Origin: Channallabes apus
Taxonomy: Eukaryota > Chordata > Actinopteri > Siluriformes > Clariidae
Reading direction: 5' to 3'
NCBI GenBank assembly: GCA_030522415.1
Contig: CM060118.1
Coordinates: 18,037,151-18,101,150, forward strand
Length of the DNA stretch: 64,000 nucleotides
The translations under genes were made by a program, and so were the position numbers. The notes beneath the pieces were generated by a model, which had not been told where the DNA came from, did no database searches, and saw only the letters and a program-made list of their open reading frames with translations. Below, one piece after another: positions 15,078 to 27,500 of this stretch; position 1 is the stretch's first letter, and each line of letters opens with the position of its first letter.

Positions 15078-17460
15078 TACACACAAATATATACACACAC
15101 GTATATATACGTACACACACGTGTATATAAATAACTGCCAGACTGTACTCAGGGCTACCACTGCAAATATATTTCAGACCGGTGGGAAACACTGTAAAGT
15201 GATTCACACATCCACATTGCCCACTGTACAAGTCTCTGAAGGCATTGTTGTGATCTGGGGTGACTCGATTTCAATAAAATTAAATCAGCTGATGACCTGA
15301 ATGACAATTATCCCATGAATGGATTGTGACAGCCATATTTCAGTAGGATCATTCCAAGATTCATTATGCTCAAACTGTAAAAGAGTCATTCTAGTAGCAT
15401 AAGGAACAGCATACTGTAGAGGTGCACTGATTGAACCAGGATCTGCAAATTTTCTTGGTGACTGGCCTATCCGCAGAAGTGCATTCGATTCATTATCCAT
15501 CAACTCATAGTTCAAATCACACAGTATACAAAACCTCTCGGAGGGAAAAGGGGGCACTCTCATCAATTGTATTAGCACTAACCAATGATGTGCGTCTGTG
15601 CTTAATCCCTGCCCCATAAGTTCCATAAGCTCATGTCTCCAAGGAAGCATGCACATTCAACTTGACTGCTGATTGTTCATTTTCAGTCGTTTTTTATTCG
15701 TACAAAAAAACTGATAAGTAATTTGGAGAAAGTCATGTAACCTTGTGCAGTTTGGGGGGAAAAAAAAAAATAGTAGCACTAGTAAAGGGGTAATCTGTAT
15801 ATGATTTGCTGTAAGGCCTTACCTGCAATGTCTCTCTGCACACATAAGCAATCTGAAGTTCAGACAGAGGACCTGTAACTGCACACACAAAAACAGACCT
15901 CAGCAACCAACCATAAGATAAGACACGTGTGTATGTTTACAACAGATGTTTGTAGCAAAATACTGACAAAATCTCTGATTTATGAACAAGATCATTGTAA
16001 TGGTTTAGGATATGGTTATAGATAATGCCTCTATAATAACTAGGACAGCATTATCTTATTTAATGTCTCTCTTTGATTAGAAGTGTTCGGTTATATAAAT
16101 AATGCAGGGTTCAGTCCAGATTCTGTCAAGACCACTTCAGGACTTGCAGAGTTTTTCTGAAGCCACTGCTGTGTGTGGGTGGTGATGGGGCTCACACGTG
16201 CCACTAGTGAAGCATTGTCTTCACAAAACCTCTAATTGTGCTGCGGTTTCTGGCACCAAGATATTAAGAGCAGATTATTTAAATCCCACAAATTCTCTGG
16301 TGGGATAAATTGGTGTGTTTGGTCTGCAACAATGTTTAGTCAGGTGGTTAAATTGCATACATATATAAATGCCAGAGGATCACTGCCCAAGGCATCACAC
16401 TGTATCGACACTTTCACACTTTCCACATGATGTAAAAGAAAAGATGATCCATCAGACCAAGACAAATTCTTCTACTGCTCTTTCGTCCAGCTCTAATGTT
16501 CGCATGCTCATATTAGGCATTTTTGGCAGTGGACAGGGACCAGCATGAGCACTCTGACTCGGTCAGGGGCTATACAGCCCTATATGTACAGTAGCAAGCT
16601 GAAATGCACTGTGTGTTCTGACACCAACAAAGAGTTTAAGAGTGCTTTGACAAAAAGTACAAGGATGTTCCGGCCTCCAAATTCCTCACATCTCAATCCA
16701 ACTGCGCATTCATGGAATGCACCAGACAAGACACCCCCAGAGGTCTTGCTGGATGATTCCAGGACAGCTCAGGCACCTCAGAGTGTGCAGTAATGGTTCT
16801 GGGGTCCATGTGCACCAGGTACACTAAATGCACTTGGCACACCTAAACAACTCTACAGATTTGTTTTGTATGATAAAAAGAATGACCATTATTTTCAAAT
16901 TAAACCAAACAAACATAGGGTACCATGGTAGATGTCCTGTAGCGAGCCGCCTCCACAATACTCCATACAAATCCACAGCTTCTCCCGACTGCAACACAAG
17001 AGAAAATTTGGTTTGTCTTTCACATCACCTTTAATTAACCATTTATTTTTACTCTATTTGCTCATTGCCTTATCTGCAGTAATGGTTTGATCTTAATACT
17101 CCCTAGTGACATGAAGTTGCTTAGAACATGAAAAAATAAGACATCATTTAACCCAAACAAACATCCGTTTTTTGGCCATACTTGAGGTAGCTGCCAAAGT
17201 AGGCCACTATGTTCTGATGAGTGCATTCTTTCACCATAAAGATTTCCTGCTGAATGATTGAGAAATCATCCCCTAGAAAACAGAAAAGAAAAAAAAAAGA
17301 ATGACAGATGAAATATGCTTTGCCATTGCAGAGCAAATCAACAAGACTATAAATGATAAAGTTATTAACCCTCGCCTTGGAAAAATTATCAAACTTAAGA
17401 GTGCAGTTGCAGGTCAACCATGTAAGTCCACATATCAACTCACTGCATTTAAATGAATCT

Positions 17461-17497
<37 letters not shown>

Positions 17498-20400
17498 ATA
17501 AACCTTCACTCAATTCATACATACACAGCATCACATTTCTAAATGATGGCGATTCACTTGCATGTATTTAAAATCACGCTTCATGCTAAAATAAGATGCT
17601 GTATCAGTCATACAGTGTGGTGACGCTCACACAGTGTAAAACAAAAACACACTTAATTCACCAATCAGGCCAAAGATGTTTAGGAGTTGTATGACAATTG
17701 TTTGCTAATATTAGCCAGTTTATTTGGTGGAATTGGAGTAATGTGCTGTTATGTTTGTATTTATCCTTTTGATACACTCTGCCTCCCTTAATGCTCATGT
17801 GTCAAAATAATTTGTTTTCTTTTTTTTTTTTGGTAACAAATGTTTATTTTGTTGTTTCTACTTGATCTAGAAAAAGAAAATGCAATACACAAAATAAACA
17901 GCTTTGTTGATCTAGAGACCCCCCACCAAACCCACCCAACCAAACCCTGGTAGACCTAGAATTTAAGTCTAGAATAATGCTTTATAATAAGAGATGAAAT
18001 TCGAAAAAGAAATAACCAGTTGAAAAGCTCTTTTGTTGTTGGGTTTATCAGCATGCATTAATTTATGTCTCATTAGCATACAGTAAATGTTCACAAACAG
18101 GAAAACAAATATATTATAATCCCAGATAATAGACCAGGCAGGAGCTACACATAAATACACTACTGTTCGATCAAAGACAGGGGGATGGATGTACAGTCCT
18201 AATTGGAATATAACTGACCATTAGTTAAAACCTGATGCAATGATTTTAACAAACAGAGTATCTGAAAACAGAGTGAAGGTTATATAGAAGTATAATAAAA
18301 GTCTATCAAGACTGAGCAAAAAACCTGACATAAATAAATTTGACATTACAATATTTACAATGCGTTCCAAATTATATCTTTCTCCGATTTTCATAATTAG
18401 TCAATGCAAATGACAGTCAGTATAATTTTAAACTATTAGGGTACAATTTGAATTTTATTGAACAAACCTCCTAATGATATTTATTTAAAAAATAAACTGA
18501 AAACGTACTGTTCCAAATTATCATTCACAACAGAGTTAAAACATTTTATAGGTTGTAAAGAACTGAAAATAGGCTTTTGTTGAATTTGCAGCATTAGGAG
18601 GTCATATTTACTGAAATCAAAAACTATTTCAAATCAAAAACATCCTAACAGGGCATGTTACATCTTAACATAGGGCCCCTTCTTTGATATCATCTTCACA
18701 ATTCTTGCATCCATTGAACTTGGGTTTTTGGACAGTTTCTGCTTGAATTTCTTTGCGGGATGTCAGAATAGCCTCCCAGAGCTACTGTTTTGAATCAAAA
18801 CGCCTCCCACCCTCATAGATCTTTTGAGGATTCTCTAAAGGTTCTCAATACTGTTGAGGTCAGGGGAGGATGGTGGCCACACCATGAGTTTCTCATCTTT
18901 TATGCCCATAGCAGCCAAATGACAGAGGTATTCTTTGCAGCATGAGATGATTTTGCTACGGAAGGCACAGTTCTTCTTTTTGTACCATGGAAGAAAGTGG
19001 TTAGTCAACATACTGTGCAGAGGTCAGTTTCACACCTTTAAGGACCCTACAGGGGCCTACCAGCTCTCTCCCCATGATTCTGTCCCAACACATGACTCCA
19101 GCACCTCCTTGTTGACATCACAGCCTTGTTGGGACATGGTGGCCACCCACCAACCATCCACTACTCCATCCATCTGGACCATCCAGGGTTGCACAACACT
19201 CATCAGTAAACAAGACTGTTTGAGAATTAGTCTTCATGTACGTCTGGGCCCACTGCAACCGTTTCTGCTTGTGAGCATTGGTTAGGAGTGGCCGAATAGT
19301 AGGTTTATGCACAACTGCAAGCCTCTAAAGCATGGGACTCAAACTCAAGTTTTTTGGGGGCCACTGCTGTGATTGACATCACATACGAGGGCCTTTTTAA
19401 CATTCAAGCACAACAAGAAAGCGGAATATTTGTCAATTTTCTTTACTTATTTCGACATAAGCTCTCTTTTAATTTAAATTACATTACTGAAATTTTCTCT
19501 TATACCGTCAAACCAAAAAAGAGTTAAGTGTCTCTACATTGTTTTATATATGTTAACAGTTTTCAAATCCTTTAACTTACTTTATTTTAACTTTAATAAC
19601 TAAGAATCAACAATCTTAAGAACTAACAATATTGCAGGAATTCAAAATGCAACGAAAACTATTTGCACACTAATTCTATTTCTTGCCAGACACCTGGCAG
19701 CGCTTCTGCTCACACAACTGAGCCACGTTTGCCCTAATGGAGGTCACAGTTGAAACCCTGAGTACAGCTTGAAGATGGGCATCACTAAGCCTGTACCTGT
19801 GCTTGCATTTATTGACTTTCATAGTTGAGAAAAGTTTCTCACACAGATACGTGCTTCCAAAAAGGCACATTACCGGACTGAACACTTTGGACAGCTCTGG
19901 ACCATCCAGGGTTGCACAACACTCATCAGTAAACAAGACTGTTTGAGAATTAGTCTTCATGTATGTCTGGGCCCACTGCAACCGTTTCTGCTTGTAAGCA
20001 TTGGTTAGGGGTGGCCGAACATGGAGGTAATTCTCTCAGAAACTGTTCAGTCTTGTCTATTTTCCTTGTGCCTCACTGAATTAAATTTTTAGCTCACTCT
20101 TGCACTGCAACTCAATCAGTTCCATTTGCAAAACACTTGGAACACTCTCCACATCAGCTGATGGAGGGGTCTGCAAACAGCTGGAAAGTGTCATGGTGTG
20201 CCTTGAAGTCAGCAAAACGCTGATCAAATTCCTGCAGGAGGTTTCCAATAGCAGAGGCATATTCATCACCACTGAATACTGTGCCACAGAGTATGTAGTG
20301 AAAACTCTGTCTTGTCGCGTAACTGATCATAAATGTCATTGGATAACTCGCTAATACGCTCTGCTACGGTGTTTGCCGATAGAGAGAGATGGTTGAACAA

Positions 20401-21489
20401 GCTCTTTTTTTCTGGACATAGAATATCAGCGACTTTCAACATGCAATCCTTCATAAACTGCACTTCAGTGAATGGCTTTCCTGCTTTAGCGAAAACTAAA
20501 CTAGGAAACTCACTCACCACATAACTTGCTTCAACCGCAGCATCAGCGTCCTTTTTGGCTTTATGGAAAAGGCTTTGCTGGGACGTTAGCTCGCTCTGCA
20601 ACCGCGTAGCTCGTTTTTTTTTTATCGTCTTCCTGGTATTTATCATATTGTTCTCTGCGTTTAGTCGAGTAATGGCGCTTGAGAATATATTCCTTTAGAA
20701 CGGCGACTTTTAAAAATGCTGGTCGGATTATACTATTTTTTGGCAACAGTTGCGGGCCGGAGGGAGGAGGAGGGGGGACCGTAAATGGCCCGCGGGCGGG
20801 CAGTTTGAGACCCCCGCTCTAAAGGATCCTACACCTTGAGGTTTGTGGGACTCCAGAGGCACCAGCAGCTTCAAATACCTGTTTGCTGCTTTGTAATGGC
20901 ATTTCAGCAGCTGCTCTCTTAATCCGATGAATTTGTCTGGCAGAAACCTTCCTCATTCTGCCTTTATCTGCACGAACCTGTCTGTGCTCTGAATCAGGAA
21001 CAAATGTCTTCCCAGTACGATGAGTTTTTGTGAAATATCTAATGTTTTCATACCCTGTCCAAGGCATTGCACTATATTTGATGCTTTTCAGCAGCAGAGA
21101 GATCCTGTTTCTTAATAATGGCCTGCTTAATAATGTGGAACAACCTTCTTCAGTACTTTTTTTTTTTTTAATTGGGCCATCTGGCAAACTAATTATCGCA
21201 GGTGTCTCAGATTAATTTCGGTCATCCAAAGAGCCCTGAGATGCAATACCATCCAGGAGTTTAATTTAAAAACTAAACATTTAATGTTTGACACTTACAT
21301 CCAATTTGCATAATAATTTGGAACACTGTAATTTAGGGCTGCACGATATATCGGAAAAATATCGTGATCGCGATAATGGCATGCGCGATAAAGTATTTAT
21401 CGCAACTCTTTGCGATATGGTTATGTGCCAAGCATTTGTGTGTCCAAATTTGACCAATCAGATGGGCCCTTACTATGTTTATAACCGCT

Positions 21490-21588
<99 letters not shown>

Positions 21589-24500
21589 TAAAATTTTTAT
21601 ATCTTTATACTTAATTCTGTCGCGAACTAACCCGGGATGATCAGAAGACTTAGCGATTAGCCGTTAGCCCTTTGTAGCGTGGACGGTAAACCCAAACGCG
21701 GAAGCAAGCGAGTAGGCAGGATAACCACGCGAATTAGTTTAAGGACTCTGACAGAAGGGGAGCAAGGGAAAAACACAAATTTAACCCGCGTCCTATAAAC
21801 ACACACTCGAATCAAAGTAAACAATCTGCACCGACATGCGTGAACTCAGTGACTAAGCTCTATGCGATCTGTTTACTCCTCTTATACTTCCGGGTTCGCG
21901 ACCGTGTGTGTGTGACAAATAGTATTTTTTTATTTAATTTTTGTTTAATAATATTTCTTTTTATTAAAACAAAAAAGGCAAGCCAAAGAGAATATTTTGT
22001 TTAAAAGATGCTCTTGTTTTAAGACACTATTGATGAGTGTATGGTTACACGTAAATAAAAAGTGATGTTTGAAAGTAATTCATATTATGTTGGCAGGTTT
22101 ATAGTAACAGCAAACCAGAAATCAGAATATCTGCTGAGGGTTTTAAGTCATTCATAGTGTTTTGAAGTCTAAATATTTGCAACTTCCTTGACATATAGTT
22201 TCTTTTTAGCCTGAATTAGATTTAATTACATCAGACGAATATCTATTACCTGTTTATTTTAGTATGATCATTACATATAAATAAATAATTTAAAAAAATA
22301 GGCAATAATAAAAAAATGCATTTCTCTAGGGAAATGTTATATCGCAAGAAATATCGTTATCGCAATATTCAACAACAATATCGCATATTTTCCTAATATC
22401 GTTCAGCCCTAGTGTAATTACAAACTACCAAACAAACTAATGATTAAATAAATACAAAACCTAATGCATACAATGATGAAATACTGCAGTTGGTTGCATG
22501 TCCAAAAACAGGTGCTATTTATTAGTTATTTTATTATTGATATTCAACAGCATTTCACTTTAAAATAGGGAAAAGCAACTCCCCCCTCCCCTTTTTTTTT
22601 ATATAAGAGTTCGAAGACCTTTGTAAACAGCACTTTTTCCACTTGACTGCAATAAATGTTTTGATTGAAAAACAAAGAGAACCCTGTGAGAGAATTGTCA
22701 TCTCAATCGTGCAGCCCTAATGGAGAATACAAAAAATGGTTCTTAAATAGATTAATACATTATGTAAACTCACTGCCCAGTGAGTATGTAAAGGCTCCAA
22801 TATGCTGACGAAGTTTTTTGCTTCTGAGATATCGATCATTTGTATGCGTTAATAAATCCAGTGAGCATAAACCATTTCACCGTCAACATTGGATCCCTGC
22901 AGCTTTTGTAAATCAACAGGTTTCAGTATTCACCATGTATTGCATGCTACTGCACCACAGTGAATGCATCATTTCAATGCATATTTAAAAATACATACCA
23001 AATACAAAGTGCACCCAAATACTTTTTAACAGTCTTAAAATGAAATCTGCTCACCCTACTGTTTTCTTTATCTACAAATGAAGCATTAATTACTAGAAAT
23101 CGGATCTTCCTGATCCACTTCAAATGTGTACAATTTGGGCTTGCACTAAAATTGTTAAAAAAATACACAAGACATAACCAGCATGTAAACAGTATGTAAG
23201 CAAAACATCTATATAGCACACAGGATGCTGGTCATATGGTACAATGAGCTAAATAAAAAAAAAATGTGCTGTGTAACAGAAATGCAACCAGGCCCTTTAA
23301 TCCAATACATGTTTGTCCTCAGTGTCTACTGAGAAATGAGAAACAAAATTCTGATCTCTAGCTTAACAGGCCAGACCACTTCCTTTAAACATACTGTGCA
23401 TCTCGGTTGTAAAAGAAAGCTAGAGAATGTGTAAAATGTGCGGTTTCTGAGGTGCACGTGTGAACGTGCTTGAAATGTTCAACAGTACTCATGTCTATCT
23501 CCGGCCTTTTTCTAAAACTACAATTACACACCAAGTAGTCAGACCTCTTTTGCCTTCAAACAGAGACTTGCTATACACACACAGACAGACAGAGAGACAC
23601 ATACATACATGCATACAAACATGCACACAAGCCCGAAATTATTCAGACGCCTGTCAAAATCTGACTTAGTTACTTTAATTTTTTTTATTACAAGTTTTTT
23701 TAGACCGGAAATGACACCAGCTTCTTCCAAAAAATAAGACGATGTACAAGAAGCATCATTGTGGGAAAAAAATATATTTCTCAGCTTTTATTTACATTTG
23801 AACTAAAAGTGGCATGTCCAAAATTATTCATGCCCTTTGCAAACTCACAGTCCATAGGAAAATCCAAAGTTCTATACCATTCCAAATAGTTCAAGCTGTT
23901 CTAAAGCATCTTAATTATCCTGATTCATTGGGAACAGCTGTTTTAATCAACTCAACAGGTGAAAAACAGAAGTTCTCTGCTGTTGGTTCGTGGACAGTCA
24001 TGGCTATGACAAAAGAGCTCACTGAGGATCTGCGGCTGCGCTTTGTGACTGCTCAGTCAGGAAAGGGCTACAAGACCACATCTAAAATGTTTTGAAGTTT
24101 CAGGGGCTACAGTACAAAGTATTATTAAAAAATACAAGACGTTTCGCACTGTGAAAAATCTCAGAAGACGTGGTCAGAAGCTAAAAGTGACACCTATGCT
24201 GGCCAGGAGTTTAGTGAGAGGGTAAAAAAATAAAAAAATTAAAAAATCCAAGGATCACCACCAAGGCCATCCTGATGAATCTAGGCTCTGCTGGGGGCGA
24301 TATCTCAAGGCACAGTCCAACGGCCACTGCACACGGCAGACAGTCCAACGGCCACTACACACGGCAGACAGTCCAACGGCCACTACACACGGCAGACAGT
24401 CCAACGGCCACTACACACGGCAGACAGTCCAACGGCCACTACACACGGCAGACAGTCCAACGGCCACTACACACGGCAGACAGTCCAACGGCCACTACAC

Positions 24501-27500
24501 ACGGCAGACAGTCCAACGGACGCAGACCAAGGAGGACATCACTTCTCCTAGGGCTGGGCGATATGGCAAAAAAGTAATCTTGATAATTTTTGGCCCATAT
24601 TGAACGATAACGATATATATTTCGATATAAGCTGTTAATGCTGCCAGCTTTAAAAGAGTATCCCAACAATGACTGAAGCCACAAAAATGAAAGGGGTCAT
24701 TAAGGGTGCTTTCACACCTATAGTTCGATTGCTTTAGTCCGCACCAGTCAGAAAAATTTTACAATGTAGTAAACAGACGTGGGTACGGTTTGCTTTCACA
24801 TATGCAGAGTTCTAAACGAACCAAAATAGACTGCGGAGCCCATCAGCACCGGAAACAGACTATTTTCAGAAAATCGCGCCACTTCCAATAATCAAGGAGG
24901 AACAACTTTGCTTTGTGCTCATGGCGCTGATCCTCGCGCACAACGTTGTACGTGCAAATCATTATTTACAGATAATTAATTTCGTACACAATTCGCGGCT
25001 GCGATTCCAAACCAGCTCCCTGGTTTATTCATCTCACCGACAGCGCATCGCGCGCCACTTCAGGGAAAAGAGACTTGGCCTCCTCCTGAATGATCATTTT
25101 GTTATTAGCCGGCGATCTTCCTGCAGATCCATCAGGTTATCAAAACAGCCCAGCCACACATTTTTCATCTTTAATGTGAATGCAGAGAGGCACTTAATTT
25201 ATTCGGCACTCCACGTTTCTCCACGGTTTGATTTCATCGCGAGTCGATAGCTTGAAAAATTTCAAGAAGTGAAAAGAATTTTACTTATAACCCCGTATGT
25301 CTCTTATACCTAAAGTGCATTAAACTATACCATTTCGTCAGATTTGGTTTGGTTGCTTTCACACGTTTTATTGATAAACTGCGCAGCTTTCGCAGTTACA
25401 ACACTCCCGTTAGTAACGAGGCGAATAAGGAGCTAACTTCAGCCACGGAATGAGACGCTGCGCAATAAGGAGCCAAACGAATCGGTGCTTAGGGGCATCA
25501 TATCTTTCGCTAGAAAGTTAGAAACGGCCCTGGTTATATCCTTGCTCCTTTTGGACACCTTTCATAAGGTGTAATGGCCACGAAAGACGACACGATCGAT
25601 ATCTGCTTTGGTACAGCCCCACTGCTAGCCCTGCTAGTTGACGGAGTAGCATCGGCCCGCATTTTCATGCTTTCTGTGTGGTCGTGTGGGTGATGCGCTC
25701 ACATAACCGAGTTCGTGCTACCTTTTGTGTCGACAATTTCAACATCTTTGGATAATAACTCGAGGTTAGATTCACTTTCATCGCTGCTTCCACTCATTTT
25801 TTTTTTGTCGTCCTGGTGTCAAGTTTGCTTCGCAAAGTGCGGTAGGAAATCAACTTTGACCTGCACGCTGATTGGCTGTTGTCGTATTGTTCTGCTGTAT
25901 GATTGGCTCTTATCCATATCGAGCAAAAATGTCTAGAGCTTTTCATCGTTTATCGGCCCAGCCCTAACTTCTCCAGATAAGGCACACAAAAGCCCGCTTT
26001 GCCTTTGAAAATGAAAATTTATTTCACATGTATTATCAATTCAATAACTTGTATTTGTAACCTTCAGCAGCAATGAATTGAAGTAATCGTTTTCTATATA
26101 ACGTTTTTGTAATTCACATAATTGTGGAGGAATCTGTACTTATTCAGTCTTCTTATTGTGTTATGATGGACATTATTAAGGATTTAACATTAAGAGCTAT
26201 AGGGTCTCATATGTAGCGCTTGGTTTTTTTTTTTTGGTTATTTCTCTGAGAATGGCAGTCTCATCTTGGGTGCATGTGCTGGGACATCTATTTCTAGAAA
26301 GATTGGCAACTGTCGTGAATGCTTTTCAATTGTGAATAATATTCTCCAAAATGGAACTCAAAATGTTAGGAAATGGTTTTATAACCTTTTCCAGATTGAT
26401 GTGCAGCAACACTTGCTACTATATAAAGTCTTTTCCACTTGGCATTCTGTTAACACCTACCTAATGCTTCAGAGCAGCAAACTGCCAAAACATCTTTTAT
26501 AAAAGGTCTGTACACCTGCTGATGATTAATTAATTAAGTGCTGATAAGTAGCACCTGGCTGCAATTTACCCTTCTAAATGACTGTCCTACTATACTCACT
26601 TGTTATAACATGCAGCACACAGAACAAGGCTGCATCAACGAATAACAAACCGAACCTCTTGACCAAATGTTTTTAAATAAACACAGACATCAGTCACTGT
26701 GTATTTGCCGATCCAATATTCCAATAATATACAATAATTTGTTCTTGAACATTCCAGCTAAATGGCATTTCAACCATGAAAAACATGCCAACAATAATAA
26801 ATTTTATTACAAATCAACAAAAAAAAATATTATGCGTCATTCACTGGGAGATTACATTGAGCATTTCCATTGGGGTTAATTGGAGCTCGGCTTGGTATTT
26901 TTGATGAATAACTGAGTAATTAAATGACTTGATCCCAAACCACACTTGGTAGCTGTTGCTATTGAACCTTTGCATGTGACATCATGGCGTCCCGCCCACT
27001 TCTGGAGGGCAAAAGGGATGTTACTTATCAGATGCTAGCTCAAAACCCACATCCAAAACCATTCACTGTAGCACTTTTACCAAGAAAAAAAAAAAAAAAA
27101 AACATCTGAAAACTTTATCTTAAACATTTGGTCTCCTTAGTAACTGCCTCCAAACCACTGATCTAGGGCCATACTTGGTGTGTGGAATAAGGGACTGTAC
27201 ATGTCAACATTGTGCACTAGCTTCCCATTTTAACTATTTGTGATTCAGCAGAACGCTTGAAATGTCAATATTAGTTAACATGACATCAGTCTGACCAAGT
27301 TAAAGACCTTGTTACAACATACAGATCAGTTTTGGGGATCCGGCATTCTCAAGAATATACAGTCAGCCACGACCTCACTGCAGTACTACAATTAAAAAAC
27401 ATTTCAGCAAATCAGTGATGAAAGAAACCACAAGACTAAAAGCTGCTCATTGTCTCCAAAAACCTGGATGTCGGGTTATAATTCTGCACCAAGGACTGTA

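Larger units (their letters stand above)
12908..15194. mobile_element. Possible hAT shell carrying the Tc1 element
   Basis: CAGTGTTTCCC at the left and its inverse GGGAAACACTG at the right. The flanks do not give a clean 8-bp duplication, so this is tentative. Lies in map4k5 intron 5. Confidence 0.4.
18508..21328 (-). mobile_element. Tc1-like element split by a hAT insertion
   Basis: Inverted ends with TGTTCCAAATTAT, TA at both flanks (18506-18507, 21329-21330). Net length without the hAT and one duplication copy is about 1.3 kb. Transposase relic is on the minus strand. Confidence 0.8.
23620..26010 (+). mobile_element. Tc1-like element broken by a hAT
   Basis: Left end carries two copies of a Tc1 direct-repeat motif (CCGAAATTATTCAGACGCC near 23633 and CCAAAATTATTCATGCCC near 23817). 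Transposase on the plus strand begins near 24000, is expanded by a minisatellite, and is cut by a hAT at 24549-25966. After it KARFAFEN continues the same protein. The right end is not found. Confidence 0.8.

Noticed and set aside
24313..24519. Regular 28-bp repeats resembling a CRISPR array
   Set aside because: Units abut with no spacers, lie in an animal genome and derive from transposase coding sequence; it is a minisatellite.
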